From positions 558,001-622,000 of the forward strand of contig NZ_QWEZ01000001.1 in the NCBI RefSeq assembly GCF_003864255.1: 64,000 nt of DNA. Direction: 5' to 3'. Each line of letters starts with the position of its first letter. Position 1 is the first letter of the stretch. Both the position numbers and the translations under genes were made by a program. This document shows positions 1-8,195 of the stretch, in pieces. The notes under the pieces are model-generated. The model was not told the origin of the DNA. It did not search any database and saw nothing but the letters and a program-made list of their open reading frames with translations. Origin of the DNA: Aestuariirhabdus litorea. Lineage in GTDB: Bacteria > Pseudomonadota > Gammaproteobacteria > Pseudomonadales > Aestuariirhabdaceae.

Positions 1-969
1 ATGGACGGTAAGGTGGACGGGGTCGATGTGATCGATGCCGAGGCCTGGTATCCCTTGCTCGGCGCCATGCTTTCCCGCGCCGAATCCGCCTTTGGCCTGT
101 GGCAGCTCTACAGCATTGAAGACCCCGAGGGGGAGCCCCCCATCGCGCGCTGGGTGCAGCTGCTGGATCAGGAGGGGCACTACGACCTGGAGGTGGCCTG
201 CAGTCCGATCCTGGCGGCTCGCACCCTGCGCCAAAGCCTGTGGAACTGTTGTTACGGGGCGGTGGTGACCTCCGCCACCCTGACGGCCCTGGGGCGCTTC
301 GACCGCATTCAGATGCGGGCCGGGATTCCCGACAGCGCCAGTTGCGCGGTTGTGCCCAGCCCCTTTTACCACAGCGATGCTGCGACCCTGCGCATTCCGG
401 CGATGAGCGCAGATCCCAAGCTGCCCGACCAGCATACCGAGGCGGTCATCGAGTGCCTGCCGGCGATGCTCGAGGAGCAGCCGGGCACTCTGGTGCTCTT
501 CTCCTCGCGGCGCCAGATGCTGGATGTATTTGCCGGCGTTGGGCGCCAGTGGCAGCAACGTATTCTGGTGCAGGGGGATCGCTCCAAGCAGGAGCTATTA
601 ACCCAGCACCGCAAGCGGATCGATGACGACAAGCCCAGCGTTATCTTCGGCCTCGCCAGCTTCGCCGAGGGGGTCGACCTGCCCGGTCGCTACTGTGAGC
701 AGGTGATCATCGCCAAGATCCCCTTTGCGGTGCCGGACGACCCGGTGGAGGCGGCGCTGGGGGAGTGGATCGAGTCCCGCGGCGGCAACTCCTTTATGGA
801 GATCAGCGTACCGGACGCTTCGGTTCGCCTGGTGCAGGCTTGCGGCCGCCTGCTGCGCACCGAAAGTGACCGCGGACTGATTACCATTTTGGACCGACGC
901 CTGGTGACCGCCCGTTACGGACGGGCCCTGCTGGATGCCCTGCCGCCCTTTCAGCGGCGTATTGACTGA
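1..969 (+). CDS. dinG: ATP-dependent DNA helicase DinG, C-terminal part
   Basis: This is the C-terminal part of a superfamily 2 (XPD/DinG-type) helicase that unwinds 5'-tailed, forked and R-loop DNA in repair. The frame is open from the first base, so the N-terminal part with Walker A lies outside the window. Visible are the helicase domain 2 motifs: VVTSATL near residue 90, GTLVLFSSRR near 160, FAEGVDLPG near 222, and the motif VI arginine finger QACGRLLR near 279. About 320 of roughly 700 residues are present. The next gene starts 31 bases downstream on the same strand. The helicase assignment is firm; the choice of DinG over the related YoaA rests on overall similarity as I recall it. Confidence 0.88.
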   Translation: MDGKVDGVDVIDAEAWYPLLGAMLSRAESAFGLWQLYSIEDPEGEPPIARWVQLLDQEGHYDLEVACSPILAARTLRQSLWNCCYGAVVTSATLTALGRFDRIQMRAGIPDSASCAVVPSPFYHSDAATLRIPAMSADPKLPDQHTEAVIECLPAMLEEQPGTLVLFSSRRQMLDVFAGVGRQWQQRILVQGDRSKQELLTQHRKRIDDDKPSVIFGLASFAEGVDLPGRYCEQVIIAKIPFAVPDDPVEAALGEWIESRGGNSFMEISVPDASVRLVQACGRLLRTESDRGLITILDRRLVTARYGRALLDALPPFQRRID

Positions 970-1000
970 CCCGCTACTACTTCAGGAGAACGATGCCACA

Positions 1001-2155
1001 ATGAGCACCCTACAGGGATATTTTGACCTTCGATTCGAGCCGCTGCGTGACTGCTTCGCGGAACTCTTTGCCGAAGGGGAGGAGGTGGGGGCGGCCCTGA
1101 GTGTGAGTATCGGGGGGGAGCTGGCGGTGGATCTGTGGGCCGGGCATACCGACGCCGAGCAGACCCGCTGCTGGGAGCAGGATACCCTGGTCAACCTCTT
1201 CTCCTGTACCAAGGGGCTGGCCAGTACCGCCGCCCTGATGCTGGTGGAGCGGGGGCTGCTGTCGCTGGAGGAGCGGGTCGCCCACTACTGGCCCGAGTTT
1301 GGTTGTAACGGCAAGCAGGATATTCGTGTTGAGCAGCTGCTCTGCCACAGTGCAGGACTGTCGGCCATTCATCCGCGGGTGCCCGATGAGGCGCTGTTCG
1401 ACTGGGGGGCGATGGTGCACTACATCGAGCAGGAGCAGCCCTGGTGGGAGCCTGGCACTCGCCACGGCTACGCGCCGGTCACGTTCGGCTGGACCCTGGG
1501 GGAGCTGTTCCGGCGGGTGGCCGGCGAAACCATCGGCCACTTTGTACAGCGTGAGCTGATGGAGCCCCTTGGGCAGGAGCTCTACATCGGCCTGCCCGAA
1601 GTCCTCGACCCGCGGGTTGCGCGTATTGTCCGTGCCCCCCTCACGGCGCTGCCCGACAGTCCGGTATTACGGGAGATCATGTCCCACCCCGAGGGGGTCA
1701 CGGCCCACGCCTTTACCAACCCGATGTCGGTGATGAACTCAACCAACAAGCCCCAGTGGCGCCGGATGGAGCTTTGCTCGGCCAACGGTCATGGCACGGC
1801 GCGCTCGCTGGCGGTGTTGTACGATATGCTCGCCAACGGAGGGCGTTACCGCGGGCACTCGCTGTTGGCGCCGGAACTGATCGAGCGGGCCAGGCGGGAG
1901 CAGGTGAGGGGGGAGGATGCGGTGCTGGGCTGCGAGAGTCGCTTCGGGCTGGGCTTTTTACTGCACCAGCCCCGTCCCCTGGCGGAACTGGGGGGGGAGG
2001 GTAACTTTGGTCATCAGGGGGCCAGTGGCGCGCTGGGGTTTGCCGATCCGGAGCGGGGGATCGGCTTTGGCTATCTGTGTAACCGCATGGGCAGCGAAGT
2101 GCTGGTCGACCCGCGGGCCGATCGTCTGCTCAAGGCACTCTATCGCTGCCTGTAG
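1001..2155 (+). CDS. Beta-lactamase-family serine hydrolase (EstB/class C type)
   Basis: The 384-residue product belongs to the serine beta-lactamase/penicillin-binding family, which includes family VIII carboxylesterases and D-aminopeptidases. The S-x-x-K nucleophile motif is SCTK, about 68 residues in. A Tyr-containing second motif (HGYAP) follows at about residue 155. Near the C-terminus HQGASGALGFADPERGIG forms the wall usually occupied by the KTG/HxG triad. No signal peptide is seen, which favours a cytoplasmic esterase over a secreted lactamase. The ATG at 1001 was chosen because AGGAG sits 12 bases upstream; an in-frame codon at 935 lies inside dinG. The substrate cannot be told from sequence. 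Confidence 0.82.
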   Translation: MSTLQGYFDLRFEPLRDCFAELFAEGEEVGAALSVSIGGELAVDLWAGHTDAEQTRCWEQDTLVNLFSCTKGLASTAALMLVERGLLSLEERVAHYWPEFGCNGKQDIRVEQLLCHSAGLSAIHPRVPDEALFDWGAMVHYIEQEQPWWEPGTRHGYAPVTFGWTLGELFRRVAGETIGHFVQRELMEPLGQELYIGLPEVLDPRVARIVRAPLTALPDSPVLREIMSHPEGVTAHAFTNPMSVMNSTNKPQWRRMELCSANGHGTARSLAVLYDMLANGGRYRGHSLLAPELIERARREQVRGEDAVLGCESRFGLGFLLHQPRPLAELGGEGNFGHQGASGALGFADPERGIGFGYLCNRMGSEVLVDPRADRLLKALYRCL

Positions 2156-2164
2156 TGAGCAGGC

Positions 2165-2656
2165 CTAGTCTAGGTAGAGGGTTTTGAGCTGTTCCACCAG
2201 TATCTGCGCTTTTTCCAGCTGCATCGGATTAAGCTCGGCGGCCACCTTTTGTTGGATGGATTGAGCCTCCTGTTGAACCGGTGATGGCTGCTCGCCACTG
2301 AGGGTGAGCCAAAGGTAGGCGCTGATCAGGTTGCGGTCGGTCCCGCGCCCCAGGAAGTAGGCCTCGCCGATAAAAAACTGCCCCAGCGGATCCCGTACAT
2401 GGGCCGATTCGCTGAACAGCTCAAACGCTCGCTCCAGATCCTTGTCGACGCCACTGCCGGTGGCGTAGGCCTTGCCCAGCAGCGCCTTGGCGCCGGCGTC
2501 TCCGGCACTGGCAGCCTGTTCCAGCAGGCTAACCGCCTCGCTGTTGCTACCGGCGGCAAACAGGGCCTGTGATTCGCTGTAGAGGTCGGCCTGGGCGGCG
2601 CTGGCCAGTGTCAGCAAACTGCAGAGGAAAAGGCCGGGCAGGGAGTATCGGGTCAT
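2165..2656 (-). CDS. Secreted Sel1-repeat protein
   Basis: This 163-residue protein begins with a signal peptide (cleavage expected after ASAAQA, about residue 23). Two to three Sel1-like repeats follow: alanine-rich helix pairs with the AKALLGKAYATGSGVDKDL pattern near residues 55-75, and GQFFIGEAYFLGRGTDRNL near 92-110. Sel1 repeats are protein-binding solenoids, so a periplasmic scaffold or adaptor role is likely but no partner is visible. The C-terminal 30 residues form a charged helix (MQLEKAQILVEQLK). It converges with the upstream hydrolase, with 9 bases between the stop codons. Confidence 0.75.
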   Translation of the reverse strand: MTRYSLPGLFLCSLLTLASAAQADLYSESQALFAAGSNSEAVSLLEQAASAGDAGAKALLGKAYATGSGVDKDLERAFELFSESAHVRDPLGQFFIGEAYFLGRGTDRNLISAYLWLTLSGEQPSPVQQEAQSIQQKVAAELNPMQLEKAQILVEQLKTLYLD

Positions 2657-2952
2657 GGTGGTGCGGCTCCATTAAAAGTGATCGTTCCTGATTGTGCCCG
2701 CGAGTCCGTTATCAGCAGAGCCGGCCGGGGCGAGTGGCTGCCGCGCATTATAGGGTATTCGACCCTGAATCCCAATGCGCCGAAGCTGAGCGCTGAAAGA
2801 GGAGGGCCATCGTGCGGCTGCCGTTTTTTTTACAAAGAGTCACCACCCCATAGCAGATTCGGCGGCCCCGAACCGTTATAATCCGCCCCCGGAACTGGCG
2901 GGCCTCGCGACCCTTAGCCCCGCCCTCGCTCACTGCTTGAATCGGTACGTTG

Positions 2953-4101
2953 ATGGATACCTACAAGGATATAAGACCCTATCGAGATCACGAAGTCCGT
3001 GAAGTCCTCGACCGCCTGCTGCAGGATGAGGCCTTTATCGGCACCCTCAGCCGTTTTCGTTTTCCGCGCCTGAGCCGCTGGTGCGCGCCACTGCTGAATC
3101 CGCTGGTGCGCTCTATTCTGGGTCGGGAGCTGTCCGGGGTAAATGATGTCCACAGCCTGCAGGTCAAGGTGGAGGGCTATGTCGACCGTACCCTGCGCAA
3201 GACCACAGCGGCGGTCAGTTACGAGGGACTGGAGCGGTTGCAGAAGGATCGCCCCTACCTCTTTATGGCCAACCACCGCGATATCGTGATGGATCCCACC
3301 TTTGTCAACTTCGCAGTCTACCACCAGGGGCTGAAAACCCCTCACATTGCAATCGGTGACAACCTGCTCAAGCAGCCCTTTGTCAGTGACCTGATGCGCC
3401 TGAACAAGAGCTTTATTGTAAACCGCTCGGCCCAGGGGCGACGTGAAAAACTGGCGGCATTCCAGCAGCTGTCGGGGTACATCAACGATACCATCGCAGG
3501 CGGCGATTCGATCTGGATCGCCCAGCGGGAAGGGCGCGCCAAAGATGGCAACGACCAGACCGACAGCGCCATCATCAAAATGCTGGCGATGAGCCAGAAG
3601 GGCAAACCCTTCAGCGAGGTGATCGAGCAGCTGCACATAGTCCCGGTTTCGATCTCTTACGAGTTCGACCCCTGTGACCTGCTCAAGGCGCGCGAGCTCT
3701 ACGAAACCGAACGCCATGGCAGCTACACCAAGCAGGAAAATGAGGACGATCGCAGTATCGTCACCGGTATCGTGGGTTTCAAGGGACGGGTGCACCTGGC
3801 CTTTGGCGAGCCCCTGGGGGCCGGGTTCGAGGATGCCCGCCAGGTGGCAGCCGCCGTGGACCAGCACGTGTGGAGTGCCTACCGACTGTTCCCGATCAAC
3901 TACCGTGCTTTCAAATTTCTGCAGGCCGAATACGAGGATATAGAACCGGTCAGCTTCACGGCGGCCCAGCTGGGATCCTCACAGGACGAGAAGGCGTTCG
4001 AGGAGCGCTTGCGCCTGTGCCCGGTCGAGCACCGCCATTGGTGGTTGAAGATGTACGCGGCGCCGGTCGCTAACCGCCTGCGGCTTGACCAGCAGGGCTA
4101 A
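2953..4101 (+). CDS. PlsC-like phospholipid/glycerol acyltransferase
   Basis: This 382-residue protein carries a glycerophospholipid acyltransferase domain. The catalytic block reads NHRDIVMDPTF (about residue 108), which differs from the usual H-x4-D spacing because the distal Asp is one position further from the His. The acceptor-site block IWIAQREGRAKDG lies near residue 185, with a further PVSISYEFDPCD block near 230. A probable role is acyl-CoA or acyl-ACP dependent acylation of a glycerol-phosphate type lipid at the inner membrane. No clear membrane helix is present, so peripheral association is likely. The ATG at 2953 was preferred to the overlapping TTG at 2950; neither has a strong ribosome site. 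Confidence 0.78.
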   Translation: MDTYKDIRPYRDHEVREVLDRLLQDEAFIGTLSRFRFPRLSRWCAPLLNPLVRSILGRELSGVNDVHSLQVKVEGYVDRTLRKTTAAVSYEGLERLQKDRPYLFMANHRDIVMDPTFVNFAVYHQGLKTPHIAIGDNLLKQPFVSDLMRLNKSFIVNRSAQGRREKLAAFQQLSGYINDTIAGGDSIWIAQREGRAKDGNDQTDSAIIKMLAMSQKGKPFSEVIEQLHIVPVSISYEFDPCDLLKARELYETERHGSYTKQENEDDRSIVTGIVGFKGRVHLAFGEPLGAGFEDARQVAAAVDQHVWSAYRLFPINYRAFKFLQAEYEDIEPVSFTAAQLGSSQDEKAFEERLRLCPVEHRHWWLKMYAAPVANRLRLDQQG

Positions 4102-5138
4102 GCGCCCTGAGCCTCATCGCTGCGGTCGTCGCGCAGGCGTTTCTGTCGCAGCAGGTCGTGGTCCGCCTCGCGCAGTAGCTCTTTGACGCTGGTGGCCTCC
4201 TCCGGCGAGGGGGCGCTGATGCCGCAGGTGACCCGGATGGGCACCAGTTTACGGTTCATCAGCAGCGGGTTGGCTGCGAAGTAGGCCTCCACGCGCTGGC
4301 GCACATGGCGCGCGTCGTAGCGGCTCTGGTTGGCCAGCGCCACCACAAACTCATCGCCGGCGAAACGAAACACCCGGTCATTGGCGCGCACCAGGTGGTT
4401 CAACCCCTTGGCCACGTGGACCAACACGGCGTCGCCGTAGTCGTGCCCGTACTGGTCGTTGATCTGCTTGAACCGGTCGCAATCGATAAAAAGCAGGGAC
4501 ATCGAGGCCTGGTAGCGTTCGCAACGCTCCAGCTCCTGCTGCAGGTGGGATTCCATTTCGCGCCGGTTGAGTAGCCCCGTCAGTGGGTCCCGGGTGGCCA
4601 GGTACTCGAGCCGCTCGCGGGAGATGACGTTTGACAGGCAGAGTGAGGCCTTGACCGACAACTGCTCCAGGTGAAAGGTGCCGAGGCCGGGATGATAGCG
4701 TTCAGCATCGTTGTCACCCAGCATAATGGCACCGACCAGCACCCGGTCAAGAATCAGTGGCACAGCGGCCATCGATCTCACCTCGCCGAAGTAGCGGGCG
4801 GGAATCAGGTGGCTCAGCTCCTCCATGGAGTTGCTCAGCAGGGGCTGGTTGCCCTTGCTCTCCAGCGCGCTGAGCTGGTTGCTCTCCAGGTGATGCAGGT
4901 GTTGTTGGAGCCAGTAGGAGTTGCTGAAGCGCTCGCTGAGGTCGGGAATCGGCGAATCCTTGAGCAGGGTGAGCCAGGCAAACGGGATGTTGAAGCTGGA
5001 TTTGATCAGTTTGATCAGCTTTTCGAACAGGTCGTCGCTGTAGTCGCTGGAGAGGATAGAGACCTCAATATCGAACAGCTTGCGGGCGATCTCCTCGTTC
5101 GCCTTCAGGGTTTCGATCAGGGTCTGCATATCACTCAC
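4098..5138 (-). CDS. Diguanylate cyclase, DUF484/GAF-like sensor plus GGDEF
   Basis: This soluble protein of about 346 residues has a helical and GAF-like N-terminal half resembling DUF484 (about residues 5-175) and a C-terminal GGDEF domain (about 180-335). The active-site loop reads RFAGDEF, an AGDEF variant compatible with activity. The inhibitory I-site RxxD is kept as RAND just upstream, so product inhibition by cyclic-di-GMP is expected. The DPLTGLLNR and FIDCDRFKQIND blocks are intact. The start is uncertain: GTG at 5138 has GGAG 10 bases upstream, with TTG at 5144 and ATG at 5129 as alternatives. The 3' end overlaps the convergent acyltransferase by 4 bases. Confidence 0.85.
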   Translation of the reverse strand: MSDMQTLIETLKANEEIARKLFDIEVSILSSDYSDDLFEKLIKLIKSSFNIPFAWLTLLKDSPIPDLSERFSNSYWLQQHLHHLESNQLSALESKGNQPLLSNSMEELSHLIPARYFGEVRSMAAVPLILDRVLVGAIMLGDNDAERYHPGLGTFHLEQLSVKASLCLSNVISRERLEYLATRDPLTGLLNRREMESHLQQELERCERYQASMSLLFIDCDRFKQINDQYGHDYGDAVLVHVAKGLNHLVRANDRVFRFAGDEFVVALANQSRYDARHVRQRVEAYFAANPLLMNRKLVPIRVTCGISAPSPEEATSVKELLREADHDLLRQKRLRDDRSDEAQGA

Positions 5139-5161
5139 GATCAAGGGTCTCCGCCGGTGGG

Positions 5162-5407
5162 CTAGTGGGCGCGCTGCTGGTCGTACTCCCGGGACAGGGT
5201 CTCGAAATGCGACTCAAACTGCTCACGCTTTAAACGCTTGGATTTCACGTTAGCATACTCGCTGAGGAGAAACTGCAGTTTTTCCTCGTTGTCCTCGCAC
5301 AAGGATCGCAGGAAATCCTGTCGTACCCAGCCGGTAATCAGGCGATAGAGGTAGAGGTGAAACAGCACAGCGCTGAGAGTGGAGACAATGATAATCAGGT
5401 AGACCAT
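5162..5407 (-). CDS. Small single-pass membrane protein
   Basis: The 81-residue product starts with one hydrophobic helix (MVYLIIIVSTLSAVLFHLYL) followed by a charged, probably coiled-coil tail (about residues 30-81). I do not recognise the family. The ATG at 5407 was chosen over an upstream in-frame codon at 5521 because GAGGAG lies about 13 bases before it and because the longer version would run into the divergent slyB gene. It sits just upstream of the diguanylate cyclase on the same strand (gap of 23 bases), so the two are probably co-transcribed. A link to that cyclase is only an inference. Confidence 0.55.
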   Translation of the reverse strand: MVYLIIIVSTLSAVLFHLYLYRLITGWVRQDFLRSLCEDNEEKLQFLLSEYANVKSKRLKREQFESHFETLSREYDQQRAH

Positions 5408-5509
5408 CGGGCTTGCGCGCTCCTCGTTCGGTAAACTGGTTCGGGAGGAGTATACTGCAGGTAATAAACGACAGGCGAGATGCCTTTTTGGGGCAATGGG
5501 AGGTGTAGC

Positions 5510-5968
5510 ATGATTCGACACTACGGCGTGGTTCTGGTGGTGAGCCTCCTGGCGTTAGGAGGCTGTATGTCCAACCTGTCCGGTACCAGTTACTCCAGGG
5601 ATGAGGCGCGGCAGATCCAGCAGGTCAAGCTGGGCGTTGTACTGGATGTGCAGCTGGTACAGATCGAGGGCACCAAATCCGGTGTGGGTGCCATCGCCGG
5701 CGCCGCGGCGGGTGGCATCGCCGGCTCCACCATTGGCAGCGGTAAGGGCAGTGATATTGCTGCCATTGCGGGCGCGGTCGCCGGTGGCCTGCTGGGGGGT
5801 AAAGGGGAAGAAGCCTATACCCGTGAGCAGGGGGTTCAGCTAACCATCGAGTTGCAGGATGGCACCTATATTTCGGTGGTGCAGCAGGTCGATCCAGGCG
5901 TAGTGTTCAACAAAGGGGATTCGGTCAAGGTCCTCACCTCCAAAGGGGTCTCCCGTGTGATTCAGTAG
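5510..5968 (+). CDS. slyB: SlyB-like glycine-zipper outer-membrane lipoprotein
   Basis: The 152-residue precursor has a lipoprotein signal with lipobox LALGGC (lipidated Cys at about residue 19). A glycine-zipper segment (about residues 62-105) follows, rich in GxxxG-type repeats such as GAIAGAAAGGIAGS, with a beta-rich C-terminal domain after it. This architecture matches SlyB/PcpY, envelope-stability lipoproteins that in enterobacteria respond to PhoPQ and outer-membrane stress. The ATG at 5510 was chosen because it starts the signal peptide and has GGGAGG-like bases just upstream; a codon at 5480 only adds a non-hydrophobic leader. A strong terminator follows at 6001-6026. The symbol is by similarity. 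Confidence 0.82.
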   Translation: MIRHYGVVLVVSLLALGGCMSNLSGTSYSRDEARQIQQVKLGVVLDVQLVQIEGTKSGVGAIAGAAAGGIAGSTIGSGKGSDIAAIAGAVAGGLLGGKGEEAYTREQGVQLTIELQDGTYISVVQQVDPGVVFNKGDSVKVLTSKGVSRVIQ

Positions 5969-6000
5969 CGGTTCGCCCCTTCTGGCCAGGGGCGATGGGG

Positions 6001-6026
6001 AAAAGGGGCGCGTGTCGCCCCTTTTT
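6001..6026 (+). terminator. Rho-independent terminator after slyB
   Basis: The arms AAAAGGGGCG and CGCCCCTTTT flank a 5-base loop and are followed by a run of T. It lies 32 bases after the slyB stop and 50 bases before the sigma factor gene, separating the two units. Confidence 0.85.
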
Positions 6027-6075
6027 TATCGCTAGGGTTTGAAAGAATAGTGGCCTAAGGACTGTCCCCTATCCC

Positions 6076-6585
6076 ATGAACAGACAACAGATGCTCTTTA
6101 ACTCGCTGGTGGAGGCGTACCAGAAGCCGCTGTACCGCTACGGTTACTGGTTGTGCGGAGATCGCGCCATCGCTGAAGACCTGGTACAGGAGACCTTCCT
6201 GAGGGCTTGGCGTGGGCTGGCCTCGCTGCATAATCCGGAGGCGGCCAAGCCCTGGCTGATCACGATCCTGCGGCGGGAAAATGCCCGTCGCTTCCAGCGC
6301 AAATCCCTGGACTACAGTGACCTGCCGATGGAGACGATTGCCGATGAGCGCAGCGGCTCCGGTTTTTCGGCTGAGATCGAGAGTTTGCGGGTGGGCATTG
6401 CCGGTCTCGAGCCGCTTTACCGTGAGCCGCTACTGCTGCAGATGGTGATGGGGTTTACCCAGGAGGAGATCGCCCGGGCGATGGAGCTGCCTAGCAACAC
6501 CGTGGCCACCCGCCTGCGCCGGGCGCGGCTGCAGTTACGGGATCTGTTGATGGACGATGAGACGAGGGGAGGCATTCCGCTATGA
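6076..6585 (+). CDS. ECF-type RNA polymerase sigma factor
   Basis: This 169-residue sigma-70 family factor has only regions 2 and 4, as ECF factors do. Region 2 (about residues 10-75) contains the core-binding motif DLVQETFLRAWRGL. Region 4 (about 112-160) has the helix-turn-helix FTQEEIARAMELPSNTVATRLRRAR. It should direct RNA polymerase to a small envelope- or stress-type regulon. The partner anti-sigma gene overlaps it by 4 bases (ATGA at 6582), the normal arrangement for translational coupling. No autoregulatory promoter could be identified with confidence in the 50 bases after the slyB terminator. The inducing signal is unknown. Confidence 0.9.
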   Translation: MNRQQMLFNSLVEAYQKPLYRYGYWLCGDRAIAEDLVQETFLRAWRGLASLHNPEAAKPWLITILRRENARRFQRKSLDYSDLPMETIADERSGSGFSAEIESLRVGIAGLEPLYREPLLLQMVMGFTQEEIARAMELPSNTVATRLRRARLQLRDLLMDDETRGGIPL

Positions 6586-7337
6586 ATTGTATGGAGTTTC
6601 GTCGGTTATCCCTTGAGGACCCGCAACGGTTGCCGGTCCTCGCGGAGCAGCATCGGCAGCAGTGCCCCTCCTGCCAGGGCTACTATCGCAAGTTGCTGCA
6701 GCAGGAGCGGCTGTTAGAGCAGGCGTTTACGGTGTCAGTACCGGAGGAGCTGGGCGCGCGGATTATCCTGCGCCAGCAGTTGGCGCTGCGGGAGGAGAGG
6801 GGTCGCCTGCCGGAGGCAAAGCGCCGAACAGCTACTTCCGGGCGGGCCCAGGCTGTTCGCCAGCGCCTGCTTGGTGCCGCATTAGCGGCCTCCCTACTGG
6901 CCGTTGCGGTGGGTCTGCTGCTGCCACGGGCTGAGGCGCCGGACAGTATCGCCCGTATGCTCGTTAACCACGTGGCGGAGGAGGCCTTCAGCCTGGAGTC
7001 CAGTGAGCGGGTCACCCGGGGACGCCTGGTGGATACTCTTCATGCCGTGGATCTTGAGTCCCTGGCCCCCCTCGACGGGGTCACCTTCGCGGGCAACTGC
7101 CTGCTGGACGGTCAGCTTATCGCCCATCTGGTGGTGCAGACCCCGCAGGGGGCGGTGACGGTGCTGATGATGCCTAATCGGCGCTTGCGCTCGATCGATG
7201 TGGAGGCGCAGGCCGGGGCGCGGGTGCAGACGGTTGCCTTTAACGAGGGGGCGATGGCGCTGATCGGGCCCCGCGATGGGAATCTGGACCAGATCCGCGA
7301 GCGGGTACTCAGCTCGGTTCGTGTGCTGCGGATTTAG
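6582..7337 (+). CDS. Anti-sigma factor, DUF3379-type
   Basis: The 251-residue protein has a short N-terminal zinc-finger-like anti-sigma domain with the pattern H24-x3-C28-x2-C31. One membrane helix follows at about residues 97-114 (LLGAALAASLLAVAVGLLL), then a periplasmic domain of about 135 residues. It resembles DUF3379 proteins encoded next to ECF sigma genes. The predicted role is to hold the upstream sigma factor at the inner membrane until a periplasmic signal releases it. The Cys/His motif could be redox- or zinc-responsive. Its 3' end overlaps the convergent DUF2489 gene by 29 bases, which is unusual but within normal range. Confidence 0.8.
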   Translation: MNCMEFRRLSLEDPQRLPVLAEQHRQQCPSCQGYYRKLLQQERLLEQAFTVSVPEELGARIILRQQLALREERGRLPEAKRRTATSGRAQAVRQRLLGAALAASLLAVAVGLLLPRAEAPDSIARMLVNHVAEEAFSLESSERVTRGRLVDTLHAVDLESLAPLDGVTFAGNCLLDGQLIAHLVVQTPQGAVTVLMMPNRRLRSIDVEAQAGARVQTVAFNEGAMALIGPRDGNLDQIRERVLSSVRVLRI

Positions 7338-7809
7338 CCTCGCGATCCTTGACGCCCCGATAGGCGGTTGCCAGCCCCCGCAGTGCCAGCACGGCGTTGT
7401 GCACCTCCTGCTTGAGCTCCGCTTCCAGTGCTTCGCGGGCTTCATCCTGGTGGCGCCGCTCCTGGCTCGGCAGGGCGCGGCGGGCCTGATGGGTGGCGAA
7501 GCCGCGGGAGCGTTCGTAGATCTGCTCGATAACACGGTACTCTGGGGATTGCAGCAGCTCCGGGTCGAGCTTCTCCAGCAGCACCTTGAGGCGAATACAG
7601 CCCTCGGTGGGGTTCAGTTCCTGTCGTTCCATGCTGAGGGAGATGATCTGGATCGCCTCCATCAGCTGTTGTCGCTGTTGCTGTTGCAACTCCCGAATAC
7701 GGCGGGTGTTGAGATAGACCTGGCGCCACAGGTAACAGGCATAAATTGACAGGCCGATAATGACGAGGGTGCCCAGCAGGACAAAGAGTTCGGTCGCTGA
7801 TTCGCTCAT
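7309..7809 (-). CDS. DUF2489-family membrane-anchored protein
   Basis: This 166-residue protein has one N-terminal membrane helix (about residues 8-28) followed by a basic segment and a long helical cytoplasmic domain. It resembles DUF2489, a gammaproteobacterial family without an assigned function. It is the last gene of the trmJ operon: its ATG overlaps the stop of the SseB-like gene (ATGA at 7806-7809), implying translational coupling. Its 3' end runs into the convergent anti-sigma gene. The domain assignment is from memory of family features, not a search. Confidence 0.65.
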   Translation of the reverse strand: MSESATELFVLLGTLVIIGLSIYACYLWRQVYLNTRRIRELQQQQRQQLMEAIQIISLSMERQELNPTEGCIRLKVLLEKLDPELLQSPEYRVIEQIYERSRGFATHQARRALPSQERRHQDEAREALEAELKQEVHNAVLALRGLATAYRGVKDREAKSAAHEPS

Positions 7810-8195
7810 GAGTCGGCCTCCAGTAATGCACGAATGACGGGCTGCAGTGAGGCCGTGACAGCGGCCGGCAGCACCAGGTTATGGGGGGTGCCCGGATCGA
7901 TCACCAGGCTGACGGCGCTGTCCAGCTCCAACAGGGGCCAGTAACCCGGCACCGCCAGGGGAGCGCATTCGAGCTGCAGCTGACGGGCCATCTCCAGCGC
8001 CTGATCGGCACTGCTGAACAGGGCCAGCGCGCCTTCGCCGGGGCTCACTTCCAGTTGCAGCAGTTGCGGCTCCTCCTCCTCGGAGTGGGGCAGCGACAGC
8101 AGCTGTATCTCGCCGATTACCAGGCACTCAAGAACCGCATCCAGGCTATCCTGGTCTCCGGCGGCGCGGGCCTGCAGGGCTTCAATCAAGGTCAT
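7806..8195 (-). CDS. SseB-like protein
   Basis: This 129-residue acidic, soluble protein has the layout of the SseB N-terminal domain: an N-terminal helix, a short beta region, a segment on promoting uptake of a value (GALALFSSADQALEMA near residue 60), and a hydrophobic C-terminal strand-helix unit. SseB in E. coli gives enhanced serine sensitivity, but its molecular activity is not settled. The ATG at 8195 was chosen because GAGGAG lies just upstream and it overlaps the previous gene's stop as ATGA; an in-frame codon at 8231 lacks these. It is coupled at its 3' end to DUF2489 by a second ATGA. Confidence 0.65.
   Translation of the reverse strand: MTLIEALQARAAGDQDSLDAVLECLVIGEIQLLSLPHSEEEEPQLLQLEVSPGEGALALFSSADQALEMARQLQLECAPLAVPGYWPLLELDSAVSLVIDPGTPHNLVLPAAVTASLQPVIRALLEADS

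Noticed and set aside
2914-3867. A 317-codon minus-strand frame over the acyltransferase gene
   Set aside because: Its product has no family features, while the plus strand encodes a clear acyltransferase in full.
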